DNA of 9,311 nt from Anaerolineae bacterium (lineage in GTDB: Bacteria; Chloroflexota; Anaerolineae; JADYZS01): contig JADYZS010000059.1 in assembly GCA_020853075.1 (NCBI GenBank), positions 1 through 9,311 on the forward strand, written 5' to 3'. Numbering within the stretch: the first letter of the stretch is position 1; each line of letters opens with the position of its first letter. The translations under genes and the position numbers were made by a program. The notes below the pieces were generated by a model that saw only the letters and a list, made by a program, of their open reading frames with translations, made no database searches and was not told where the DNA came from. Shown here one piece after another: positions 1 to 6,502 of this stretch.

Positions 1-3000
1 TCACCATCTCGCCGCCGTTGGGTGAGACGACCCGCACCGAGGGCGCGTGGGGGCTCACCTCGCGGTGCGCCAACTCCCGGTCGCCATGATAGATGCTGAT
101 GCGCGCCGTCCCCGCCCGCCACGGCACCAGCTCAAAAATTGCCGCCGGAACGTTGACCACGGGGCTTGCCGGACTTGCGGCCGCACAGGATGCACCGTTC
201 TGCTCCACCTCTTGCACCTTGGGCATGAAGGGATATTCCAGTAGAACTCCCCCACCTGAGTTCTTGAGAACGATGGTGTATTCGCCCGGCACCTGCTCCG
301 GCGCGAAGGTGACGTTGAGCATGCGATGGAAGGGCGAGAGGGTCACCGCGTCGGTCGCCAGGTCCACGCTCCCCATCACCATAAGCCGCTCCTCGGCCGC
401 GATGGGGGCCATGCTCATGAGGGGCGGATTGATAAACCTGTTGCGGAGCCGTTGGTAGTTGAAGTTGGAGATCCACTGGTTGTTGCAGTAGGTCATGAAG
501 TCTGTCCAGGTAGGCCCGTACACCCGGAGTGTCTCCACGTCCATCCCGTAGTAGCGGTTGGGGTCGTTCGCCGGCCCCCCGATGGTGCCGTTGGGATAGG
601 GGTACGTGGCGCAGTGAGGGCTTGTGTCTGCAGTCTGGTCGCAGAAGCCCGGATGGCATTGCCCGTAGCCATGGCCCAATTCGTGGGCACTGTACCAATC
701 GGCATAGGAGCCATCGTCATCCCACCCCCAACGGTTGCTGCCACCGACCCCGAGATCCTGGCCGGCAGGGCCCGACGACGTGCCGAAGTTGCAGCAACAC
801 CCTACCATCTGATACCACAGCGGCGGACCGTCAAAGACCAGGCCGTGGTAGCGCGTCGTCGCCACGATGGCCCCGCTGTTCAGATCGGTGGTGCGGATGG
901 CCGCGAGGTGGGCGTTAACGGTGCCGCAGTTAGGGAGGCCCTGGTTCGCCGGGAAGGTCGTGTTTACGCGCGTGCTGTTGAGGGTGCTGATGGGGTAGGC
1001 CCGGCGCAGCCACGACTCGGTGTTGGCGAAATCAATGTTGCGGGGCGTGTAGGTGACACCGCCTGTGATGAAGGTCACGCCGTACAACCTCACGGTCAGG
1101 GCCGGAACGTTGCCGAAACTGACCATACGGCTATCCACCAACTCCACCTGCCCGCCGTTGAAGGTGATGCCCGCAGGCGCATTGATGTCGGCCAGGACAA
1201 AGCCGCTCCCCGTGGCATAGGCGGCGGGGAGGATGAAGTTCAACGTATCGCTGATCACGCCGCGGTTAGGGTTGGCCCTCACCGTGACCGTGCCCCCCGC
1301 GTTGAAGGGGCTGAAGATGCCACCGCCCGCGCCGTAAGGATAGTGCAGGTAGCCGCTCACGCCCGGCAGGTCGCCCTTGCCGTCGGTCACCTTCAGGTGT
1401 ACCCGCACCACCGTCTTCTTGCCCGACACCAACGGCACCGAGTTGCTCAAATCCTGGACCGCCTGGCTCACCTCAATGGCAGTGATGACGACGCCACGAT
1501 CCACTGGCGGGGGCGGCGGGGTATTCGTCGGCGTGCGGGTAGGCGTGCGAGTGGGCGTCGGCGAGATGACAGGTGTGGTGGACTCTATGGTCAGGATCAG
1601 GCGCGGGCAATACTGATCCTCGCGGCTGTCAAATTCACGGCTCCCCCAACTGGTCACCGGGCCACGCAGTTCCACGCCCTGATTGGAAACCGTGCCGTTG
1701 ACCCAGCCTTGCGCCAGGTTCTTCACATCCCAACTCTTGTACCCTGCCACCGTGTTGACCGCGCTGGTGCTTTCGGGCGAGGCGTTGATGGTTGGCTGGT
1801 TATCCCAGGTGACGCCGCTCTCCGTCCAGTTGCCCGTCACCCGGTAGAGCCCGATGCCGGGCAAGGCCACGAAGCCGCCACCCCGCACTAGGTACGCCTC
1901 AAAGGCTGCGCTCTTCACCACCGCGCCCGTGGGCATACTCGGCAGCGCAAAGCGCGCCAGCGTGCGGTTGTGGAGGGTGTCCGGGCCGGTGCTGTAAGAG
2001 ACGAAGAGGCTCAGAGCGCTGCCGTTGTTGAAGTCGGGGGCTTGCGACGAGATGTAGGCATCGGCGACAGCACAGAGGGTTAAGGTGTACTGGCCCGGCG
2101 TCACCGTGGGTGTGAGAGTGGGCGTGAATGTGGGCCGGAATAAGGGGGGCGTGCGAGTTGGCGTACGCGTCGGTGTGAGCGTAGGCCGGCCCGGCGTTGG
2201 TGTGCGGGTCGGAGTGTTGGTGGGGCGGGTTGGGGTCCGCGTGGGCGTCGGCGTGAAGGTAGGGCGGGTAGAGGTCGGTGTGCGAGTCGGCGTAGCAGTA
2301 GGCCGCCGGTCCCAGAACTTATTGCCCGTCCAGGTCTTGCCAGTCAGCGGATAGGTGTACTGGATCCAGTTGGCGCTGATGACGCTGCCGCCGACCGTGG
2401 TCGCGCCCACCGAGGTGTAGCCCGGTGGGTCCGTCTCCACGATGTTGTAGTATTCGCAAACCTGGGAGATCGTCAGCCCGTACCACCCTTCGGGATTGGT
2501 CGCGGTGTCGGCAATCCGGGTCCCCTGCTGGCCCGCATTGTTGGAGCAGTAAAGCCCCACCACCACGTCGGAGAGGGGTGTACTCTCATCGCCCACATTC
2601 CCTTCATAGACACGCCCTTCCAACACAGGCTGCTGTGTAGGGGTCGGCGTGGGCGTGGGGGGCGGGAGATGGTAGTTTATGACCAGACGCGGCCTGTGCA
2701 CGTTGAATTCGTCACTCTCAAAGGCGCGAGTGAAGAAGGTTCCGTAGTTCTGCGAGGCGATGATAAGGACGCCATGATTCTGTGATGGGTCGCCGTGCCA
2801 GAAGTTGACGTAGTTGGTGATATAGACGGTCTTGTAGGCGTTGACCGCCGAGTCTATGGCAAAGTTCCAGGGGAAATTGGGATCTACCGTGAGATAGGTG
2901 TTCCACATCACGGTTCCTTCCGACCAGGAACTGGTGACCCGATAGACCGCCACGTTGGCGGTGGCCTGCCCCAACGCGCTGGTGAGATAGAGTTCCAGGG

Positions 3001-3322
3001 CGGCGGAATCAACCACCGCGTTGCTGGGCAGTCCGGCGAGGTTGAAATGCAGCAGAATCCCCTCCCGGATGGGAGGAGGATCTATCTGGCTCCAAGAGAG
3101 TCTGAGGTCGTTGGCAGTCCCATAATTGGTGGAGGGCTGGTTGCTGTTAACCGTCGCGTCGTGGTCGGCATAGAAGGTCATGACGTCTTGAGGTGCCGAC
3201 GGCACGCGGCCTTCAGCCTGGCCCTGGGCCGTGGTCGCGCTCGCTATCAGGAGCAGGGCAACAGCCAATAGGGGGGCAAAACTGATGCCAAGGCGGGTGA
3301 GAGATTCTCTGCTGGTGAACAT
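1..3322 (-). CDS. Secreted multidomain metzincin-type metalloprotease, 3' end beyond window
   Basis: An uninterrupted minus-strand frame runs from ATG at 3322 to the left edge (1107 codons, no stop). AAAGGAG lies 6 bases before the ATG. A hydrophobic signal peptide (about residues 10-32, cleavage near TTA-QG) marks it as exported. Domains in order: DNRLRE/CBM96-like module (about 46-217); short Thr/Pro linker; SdrD/Cna-B-like beta-sandwich (about 233-337) with C259 and C289; long Thr/Pro/Arg linker; second DNRLRE module (about 412-580); third linker; then a region (about 608-1000) with the metzincin zinc site HELGHGYGQCH at 880-890 and a candidate Met-turn, FMTYC, at M943. A beta-rich region follows, and the visible part ends in SPNGGEMV, which resembles the start of a bacterial Ig-like repeat. 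By family knowledge it would be an extracellular zinc endopeptidase whose modules bind polysaccharide or surfaces; the substrate is not known. Domain assignments rest on motif reading. A GCCC cluster at 841-844 is unusual. Confidence 0.9.
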   Translation of the reverse strand, partial: MFTSRESLTRLGISFAPLLAVALLLIASATTAQGQAEGRVPSAPQDVMTFYADHDATVNSNQPSTNYGTANDLRLSWSQIDPPPIREGILLHFNLAGLPSNAVVDSAALELYLTSALGQATANVAVYRVTSSWSEGTVMWNTYLTVDPNFPWNFAIDSAVNAYKTVYITNYVNFWHGDPSQNHGVLIIASQNYGTFFTRAFESDEFNVHRPRLVINYHLPPPTPTPTPTQQPVLEGRVYEGNVGDESTPLSDVVVGLYCSNNAGQQGTRIADTATNPEGWYGLTISQVCEYYNIVETDPPGYTSVGATTVGGSVISANWIQYTYPLTGKTWTGNKFWDRRPTATPTRTPTSTRPTFTPTPTRTPTRPTNTPTRTPTPGRPTLTPTRTPTRTPPLFRPTFTPTLTPTVTPGQYTLTLCAVADAYISSQAPDFNNGSALSLFVSYSTGPDTLHNRTLARFALPSMPTGAVVKSAAFEAYLVRGGGFVALPGIGLYRVTGNWTESGVTWDNQPTINASPESTSAVNTVAGYKSWDVKNLAQGWVNGTVSNQGVELRGPVTSWGSREFDSREDQYCPRLILTIESTTPVISPTPTRTPTRTPTNTPPPPPVDRGVVITAIEVSQAVQDLSNSVPLVSGKKTVVRVHLKVTDGKGDLPGVSGYLHYPYGAGGGIFSPFNAGGTVTVRANPNRGVISDTLNFILPAAYATGSGFVLADINAPAGITFNGGQVELVDSRMVSFGNVPALTVRLYGVTFITGGVTYTPRNIDFANTESWLRRAYPISTLNSTRVNTTFPANQGLPNCGTVNAHLAAIRTTDLNSGAIVATTRYHGLVFDGPPLWYQMVGCCCNFGTSSGPAGQDLGVGGSNRWGWDDDGSYADWYSAHELGHGYGQCHPGFCDQTADTSPHCATYPYPNGTIGGPANDPNRYYGMDVETLRVYGPTWTDFMTYCNNQWISNFNYQRLRNRFINPPLMSMAPIAAEERLMVMGSVDLATDAVTLSPFHRMLNVTFAPEQVPGEYTIVLKNSGGGVLLEYPFMPKVQEVEQNGASCAAASPASPVVNVPAAIFELVPWRAGTARISIYHGDRELAHREVSPHAPSVRVVSPNGGEMV
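1505..1579 (-). repeat. Thr/Pro/Arg linker-coding repeat before the protease domain
   Basis: This stretch encodes about residues 582-606, with PTPTRTPTRTPT followed by five prolines. It separates the second DNRLRE module from the catalytic region. The composition matches the other two linkers of the same protein. Confidence 0.8.
2090..2308 (-). repeat. Thr/Pro/Arg-rich linker-coding repeat (long)
   Basis: This segment encodes about 70 residues of alternating Thr-Pro with Arg, Phe, Leu or Asn insertions (RTPT, RPTFTP, RPTNTP type units). It separates the SdrD-like module from the second DNRLRE module of the secreted protease. The DNA is a degenerate array of GTGCGGGTCGG-like units on the plus strand, and the reading frame is kept throughout. 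Such linkers are normally extended and flexible, and the array is prone to length change by slippage. Confidence 0.85.
2630..2665 (-). repeat. Thr/Pro linker-coding repeat (short)
   Basis: This stretch encodes PPPTPTPTPTQQ, about residues 220-231 of the secreted protease. It joins the first DNRLRE-like module to the SdrD/Cna-B-like module. Confidence 0.75.
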
Positions 3323-3328
3323 TGTGTT

Positions 3329-3335
3329 CTCCTTT
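3329..3335 (-). promoter_or_regulatory. Ribosome binding site of the secreted protease
   Basis: The minus strand reads AAAGGAG followed by six bases (AACACA) and ATG at 3322. This fixes the start and excludes later in-frame starts, since the signal peptide begins here. Confidence 0.8.
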
Positions 3336-3341
3336 CTGGCA

Positions 3342-3359
3342 ATCGGCGCCACCGCCGAT
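3342..3359 (-). promoter_or_regulatory. Hairpin in the protease leader, just upstream of the RBS
   Basis: On the minus strand, ATCGGCG pairs perfectly with CGCCGAT across a four-base GTGG loop. The stem ends six bases before AAAGGAG, close enough to affect ribosome access or mRNA stability. There is no U-tract, so it is not an intrinsic terminator. A regulatory role is inference. Confidence 0.5.
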
Positions 3360-3575
3360 CATGGGGCGCGCGGCGAAACCGGAGAATAGGCGCCTGACAC
3401 TATACGCGCGTACCTCACGAAGACCGTAGAGACATCCCCACAAGGCGTCCCCTACCCTACAACCGGACACCGGTACGTGAACTAACGCTGGGAACCAACA
3501 GAAGTGAGACGGCCAGCCGACAGTCTAACACCAACGAGGAAAGATGACGTGAAATCCCACGGGGCCTACGTTATT

Positions 3576-3588
3576 TATGCTCAGCATA
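3576..3588. promoter_or_regulatory. 13-bp palindrome overlapping the -10 and start point
   Basis: The minus strand reads TATGCTGAGCATA, a perfect palindrome around a central G. It covers the candidate -10 hexamer of the protease promoter and extends to the expected start point. This is a typical position for a repressor operator, but it could be chance because the site is short. Confidence 0.35.
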
Positions 3589-3611
3589 GCACGATTGCTG
3601 GAGGAAGTCAA
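3583..3611 (-). promoter_or_regulatory. Sigma-70-like promoter with extended -10, reading toward the protease gene
   Basis: The minus strand carries TTGACT (3611-3606, 5/6 match to the -35 consensus), a 17-base spacer and TATGCT (3588-3583, 4/6 match to the -10). TG-C directly precedes the -10, giving an extended -10. Transcription would start near 3576, leaving a leader of about 250 bases before the protease ATG at 3322. No other gene lies between, so this is the best promoter candidate for that gene. Confidence 0.6.
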
Positions 3612-3647
3612 TCCCCCACGGCATAGCGCATTTCTTCACAATCGCCT

Positions 3648-3692
3648 TCACGTTTTGCGCTTTCCGTTTTACTCTTTACGTCTTTACGGCAA
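3648..3692 (-). repeat. Degenerate short A-rich tandem repeat spanning the permease stop
   Basis: On the minus strand the sequence runs through GTAAAGAC, GTAAAGAG, TAAAACGG, AAAGCGC and AAAACGTG units. The last codons of the permease (Val-Lys-Thr) and its TAA stop fall inside the first units. The unit is about 8 bases and imperfect. Confidence 0.5.
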
Positions 3693-4296
3693 AGGCTCGC
3701 TCCAACGCCGCGAGGCCGCTGTTCAGTGCCAACGCCAGCGCGCCCACGGCGATGGCCCCCGCCCAGATCTTGTCGTAGCGGCCCGCCTGGGCGATCCCTT
3801 CAAAGAGGAGTTTCCCCAGCCCGCCCGCGCTAAACTTCGCTCCGATAGTCGCGATGCCAATGGCGACGACCACGGCGATGCGCACGCCCGCCAGGATGAC
3901 CGGCAGCGCGAGGGGCAGTTGGATCCGCCACCAGATCTGCCAGCCGTTCATCCCCATGCCGCGCGCCGCATCCATGACCGCCGGGTCAATGGCTTGCAGC
4001 CCGGCGACGACGTTTCGCACCAGGATGATCTGGGCGTAGATGACGAGGGCCACGATGACCGAGGTGGCATTGAGCCCAAAGATCGGGATGAGGAGAATGA
4101 TGAGGGCGATGCTGGGGATAGTGTAAAGGAGGCCGAGCGCGCCCATGATCAGCGTAGCCAGCCGCCGGCGCGGCGCGATGAGGATGCCGATAGGGAGCGC
4201 GAGGATGATGGCGACCAACAGGGCCAGGCCCGTCGTGGTCAGATGTTGCAAGGCCAGGGCGAACACCAGGCCGGGGTTATCCAGGATGTAACTCAC
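3676..4296 (-). CDS. Osmoprotectant (glycine betaine/choline-type) ABC transporter permease
   Basis: This 206-residue inner-membrane protein has about five or six hydrophobic segments (for example residues 18-41, 47-73, 78-97, 126-155 and 178-197). The EAA-type cytoplasmic loop that docks on the ATPase is visible as DAARGMGMNGWQ...LP at about 109-128. The size and the TIPSIALIILLIPIFGLN core match the OpuCB/OpuCD and YehW/YehY permease family (BPD_transp_1). It starts at GTG 4296; GGGGAGG at 4301-4307 lies four bases before the GTG. The start is 18 bases past the stop of the ATPase gene, so it is the last gene of the importer operon. With the second permease at 6503-7144 it should form a heterodimeric channel. 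The substrate (glycine betaine, carnitine, choline or a related compound) cannot be fixed from sequence alone. Its last codons lie in an A-rich repeat. Confidence 0.92.
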   Translation of the reverse strand: MSYILDNPGLVFALALQHLTTTGLALLVAIILALPIGILIAPRRRLATLIMGALGLLYTIPSIALIILLIPIFGLNATSVIVALVIYAQIILVRNVVAGLQAIDPAVMDAARGMGMNGWQIWWRIQLPLALPVILAGVRIAVVVAIGIATIGAKFSAGGLGKLLFEGIAQAGRYDKIWAGAIAVGALALALNSGLAALERAFAVKT

Positions 4297-4314
4297 GGAG
4301 CCTCCCCGCTGTAC

Positions 4315-5301
4315 TCATCCCGCAGAGCGGGACTTTGCGGGCTTCCCACTGCCCCTGGTCGCGCAGCGGATATATTCCAGGGTCAGGATACCGACCGGAC
4401 GGCCATCCTCCACCACCGCCAACACGGGCGCACGAGTACGCAGCAGCAACGCCAGGGCCGAGCGGAGGTCAGCCTCCGGCGCGATGGCCGGCTCATCCCG
4501 GCACGCGTAGCCCGTGGGGAGGCCGGTCATAGCATCCTCCACGCGCAAGAGGCTCAGTTGGCGCAGCGTATCATCCGCCCCCACCAGATCGCGCACGAAA
4601 TCGTTGGCCGGGCGGGTCAGCACCGCGAAAGGAGTATCGTACTGCACGACCCGACCCGCCTCCATGACCACGATCTTATCGGCCAGGCGCAATGCCTCAT
4701 CTACGTCGTGGGTCACAAAGAGGATCGTCTTGTGGAGTTTGCGCTGGATAGAGAGCAACTCATCCTGGAGGCTCGCCCGCGTGATGGCATCAATCGCGCC
4801 GAAGGGCTCGTCCATCAGGAGGACACGCGGCTCACCGGCCAGCGCCCGCGCCAGCCCCACCCGCTGTTGCTGCCCGCCGGACAACTGCGCCGGGTAGCGA
4901 TGGCGGTATTCACCCGGTACCAGGTGCACCATCTCCAGGAGTTCATCCACCCGCGCCGCAATGCGTGGGCGCGGCCAGCCCAGCAATTCGGGCACCACGG
5001 CGATATTCTGGGCCACCGTCAGATGGGGAAAGAGCCCCACCTGCTGGATGACGTAGCCGGTCTGCCGCCGCAAGCTGGTGACGTCTATCTGACGGACGTC
5101 GGTATCGTCCAAATAGACCGCGCCGGCAGACGGCTCCACCAGGCGATTCGTCATCTTGAGGAGCGTCGTCTTGCCGCAGCCCGAAGGCCCCAGCAAAACG
5201 ACCAGGTTCCCCGCCTCCACCGCAAAAGAACAAAGATCCACCGCCGGCCGCGGAGAACCCGGATAATGTTTGGATACGTCCTCAAAACGAATCGCAGTCA
5301 C
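4315..5301 (-). CDS. Osmoprotectant ABC transporter ATPase with C-terminal CBS region
   Basis: This 328-residue cytoplasmic ATPase powers the importer. Visible motifs: Walker A GPSGCGKTT (38-46), Q-loop around Q86-Q87, signature LSGGQQQR (140-147), Walker B LLMDEP (161-166) and the switch His H198 in FVTHD. Residues about 250-315 form a CBS-like region (VEDAMTGLPTG ... PVLAVVEDGRPVGILTLE). This places it in the OpuCA/OpuBA/YehX (ProV-type) family. Only one CBS motif is evident, whereas OpuCA-type proteins often carry a tandem pair, so ionic-strength or nucleotide gating may differ or need dimer pairing. The start is GTG at 5301, which shares its first base with the TAG stop of the binding-protein gene (TAGTG). 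No clear Shine-Dalgarno precedes it, so translation is probably coupled. The C-terminal tail is short and basic. Confidence 0.93.
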   Translation of the reverse strand: MTAIRFEDVSKHYPGSPRPAVDLCSFAVEAGNLVVLLGPSGCGKTTLLKMTNRLVEPSAGAVYLDDTDVRQIDVTSLRRQTGYVIQQVGLFPHLTVAQNIAVVPELLGWPRPRIAARVDELLEMVHLVPGEYRHRYPAQLSGGQQQRVGLARALAGEPRVLLMDEPFGAIDAITRASLQDELLSIQRKLHKTILFVTHDVDEALRLADKIVVMEAGRVVQYDTPFAVLTRPANDFVRDLVGADDTLRQLSLLRVEDAMTGLPTGYACRDEPAIAPEADLRSALALLLRTRAPVLAVVEDGRPVGILTLEYIRCATRGSGKPAKSRSAG

Positions 5302-6218
5302 TATTTCTTTATCAACCCTTCCTGCACCAAAAACTCCTTAGCGACGTCGGCGGGCTCACGCTGCTTGCCGCTCACCTCGTTGTTGAGCCGCTGCATCGTG
5401 GCATCGGTGATCTTGGGGGCCAGCGCGTTGAGCGCGTCGCGGATCTTCGGGTTGGCATCCAGGGCTTGCTGGCGCACCACCGGCGCGACCTGGTAGGGCG
5501 GAAAGAGCCCCCGGTCATCCTTGAGGAGAACCAGGTTATACGCGCTGATCTCGCCGTCGGTGCCGAAGGCCACCGCCACGTCCGCCTGGCCTTCAACCAG
5601 CCCTTTGTACCGCAGGCCAGGGTCCACCGCGATGTAACGCTTCAGTTGGAAATCGCCATAGACCTTTTTGATCCCTGGCAGGCCATCCTCGCGGCTCTCA
5701 AATTCGGGCGGGCCGATCAGGGTGAGTTGGCTGGCCTTCGCCACCATCTCCGAGATGGTCTTGACGCCGTGCCTGGCGGAGCCTTCCTGCGTCATCGCCA
5801 GGGCCTGGGTGTTGTTCATCGGGGCCGGATCAAGCCAGACCAGTTTGTACTTCTCTCTGTAGGCTTTCGCGACGGTGTCAAAGACGACCTTGGGGTCGCT
5901 CTCCACCGGCAACTTCAGAACCGTCAACAGCCCCGTGCCCGTGTACTCAGGGTACAGATCTATCTCGCCGCTCAAGAGAGCCGCCTGCGCGACGGGCGTG
6001 CCGCCCAGGTTCAATTTCCGCTCTACCTTGAAACCCGCGTTCTCCAGGACGAGCGCGTACATCTCGCCCAGGATGAACTGCTCCGTGAAATCTTTAGAGC
6101 CGACCTTGATGGTCGTGCTCCTGCTGGCAGGGGTGGCGCACGCCGCCAGGAGCGACTGCGCGAGCAACAGCACTGCCAGCCAGAGACCGGCCAACTTCCT
6201 GCTAGATGGGCTTTTCAT
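5301..6218 (-). CDS. Osmoprotectant ABC transporter substrate-binding lipoprotein
   Basis: This 305-residue protein begins with basic residues, a hydrophobic segment (about 9-26) and a lipobox LLAAC with lipidated Cys27. It should therefore be anchored outside the cytoplasmic membrane. The mature part has features of the OpuAC/OpuBC/OsmF (YehZ) family: IKVGSKDFTEQFILGEM (about 37-53) near the N terminus, and DLYPEYTGTG (87-96) in the first lobe. Later come ADVAVAFGTDGEI and a C-terminal LVQEGL segment. Members bind quaternary amines such as glycine betaine, choline or carnitine. I cannot assign the ligand, because the aromatic cage residues cannot be aligned reliably by eye. AGGAGG (6228-6233) lies nine bases before the ATG. 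The gene overlaps the ATPase gene by one base. It is separated from the upstream permease gene by 284 bases holding a large hairpin. Confidence 0.93.
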   Translation of the reverse strand: MKSPSSRKLAGLWLAVLLLAQSLLAACATPASRSTTIKVGSKDFTEQFILGEMYALVLENAGFKVERKLNLGGTPVAQAALLSGEIDLYPEYTGTGLLTVLKLPVESDPKVVFDTVAKAYREKYKLVWLDPAPMNNTQALAMTQEGSARHGVKTISEMVAKASQLTLIGPPEFESREDGLPGIKKVYGDFQLKRYIAVDPGLRYKGLVEGQADVAVAFGTDGEISAYNLVLLKDDRGLFPPYQVAPVVRQQALDANPKIRDALNALAPKITDATMQRLNNEVSGKQREPADVAKEFLVQEGLIKK

Positions 6219-6226
6219 GGGCTAGA

Positions 6227-6235
6227 CCCTCCTCC
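6227..6235 (-). promoter_or_regulatory. Strong ribosome binding site of the binding-protein gene
   Basis: The minus strand reads GGAGGAGGG, eight bases before ATG 6218. It is the strongest Shine-Dalgarno of the importer operon, as expected for a binding protein needed in excess over the membrane components. Confidence 0.7.
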
Positions 6236-6294
6236 GAAGTAGTGAAGTTTAGAGTCAGTAAGATGCTCTCTGTAATGCCTGATAACCCTGTTTC

Positions 6295-6311
6295 CGCGCA
6301 TCCGATGCGCG
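6295..6311. repeat. Perfect 8-bp palindrome with one-base centre
   Basis: CGCGCATC and GATGCGCG flank a single C. The site is about 77 bases upstream of the binding-protein ATG, between the large hairpin and the gene. It could be a protein-binding site or a small hairpin; no function is shown. Confidence 0.4.
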
Positions 6312-6379
6312 CTCCCTTCCAGACTTGCGATCCACTAATCCTGGCACGAATAGTGGGCGGTTGTTCTGACGCCGTTTTC

Positions 6380-6483
6380 GGTTCAGCGGATGCTACGCGT
6401 AGCGGATTAGCGGATAATGGCCGCGACGCGAGGGGTATCCGCTAATCCGCTACCTATCCGCTGAACCGCGTAGCATCCGCTGA
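6380..6483. repeat. Large two-tier inverted repeat built from AGCGGAT units
   Basis: Two nested perfect stems are visible. The inner stem is 18 bp (6399-6416 with 6436-6453) around a 19-base loop. The outer stem is 17 bp (6383-6399 with 6467-6483). A 13-base unpaired stretch (6454-6466) lies on one side and contains another TCCGCTGAACC unit that could pair with 6380-6390 instead. Both arms are made of AGCGGAT units in direct and inverted order. The element starts about 20 bases past the stop of the upstream permease gene on the minus strand. It is likely a REP/MITE-like dispersed element or an mRNA-stabilising hairpin; no transposase is present. Confidence 0.75.
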
Positions 6484-6502
6484 CACCCCTATCGCGCGCC
6501 CG

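Larger units (their letters stand above)
3323..3675. other. Non-coding region between the importer operon and the protease gene
   Basis: I see no convincing gene in these 353 bases. Reading from the right, they hold an A-rich degenerate repeat just past the permease stop, the candidate promoter and palindrome for the protease, a leader of about 250 bases with no recognised riboswitch, and the hairpin and RBS before the ATG. No clear intrinsic terminator for the importer operon is visible, so some read-through into the protease gene is possible. Confidence 0.6.

Noticed and set aside
326..1891. Long plus-strand open frame of 521 codons
   Set aside because: It is antisense to the protease frame. 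The translation has no recognisable domain and is biased in Arg, Gly, Ala and Val, as expected from the high-GC opposite strand. The minus-strand frame shows a zinc protease motif and clear modules.
2085..2354. Plus-strand translation with repeated GVRVGV units
   Set aside because: It is the reverse complement of the Thr/Pro/Arg linker of the minus-strand protease, not a separate repeat protein.
3399..3404. TATAGT as -10 of a promoter closer to the protease gene
   Set aside because: The hexamer 17 bases upstream is ACGGTC, with no resemblance to a -35, and there is no extended -10. The site at 3583-3611 is much better.
3323..3676. Intrinsic terminator for the importer operon
   Set aside because: No GC-rich stem followed by a U-tract is found on the minus strand past the stop at 3676.
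3577..5496. Plus-strand open frame of 639 codons
   Set aside because: It lies opposite the permease and ATPase genes, which have unmistakable motifs. The translation is low-complexity, rich in Arg, Asp, His and Gln, with no domain.
6380..6483. CRISPR-like array
   Set aside because: Repeat units are short, irregularly spaced and in both orientations, with no constant-length spacers and no cas genes. The structure is an inverted repeat.
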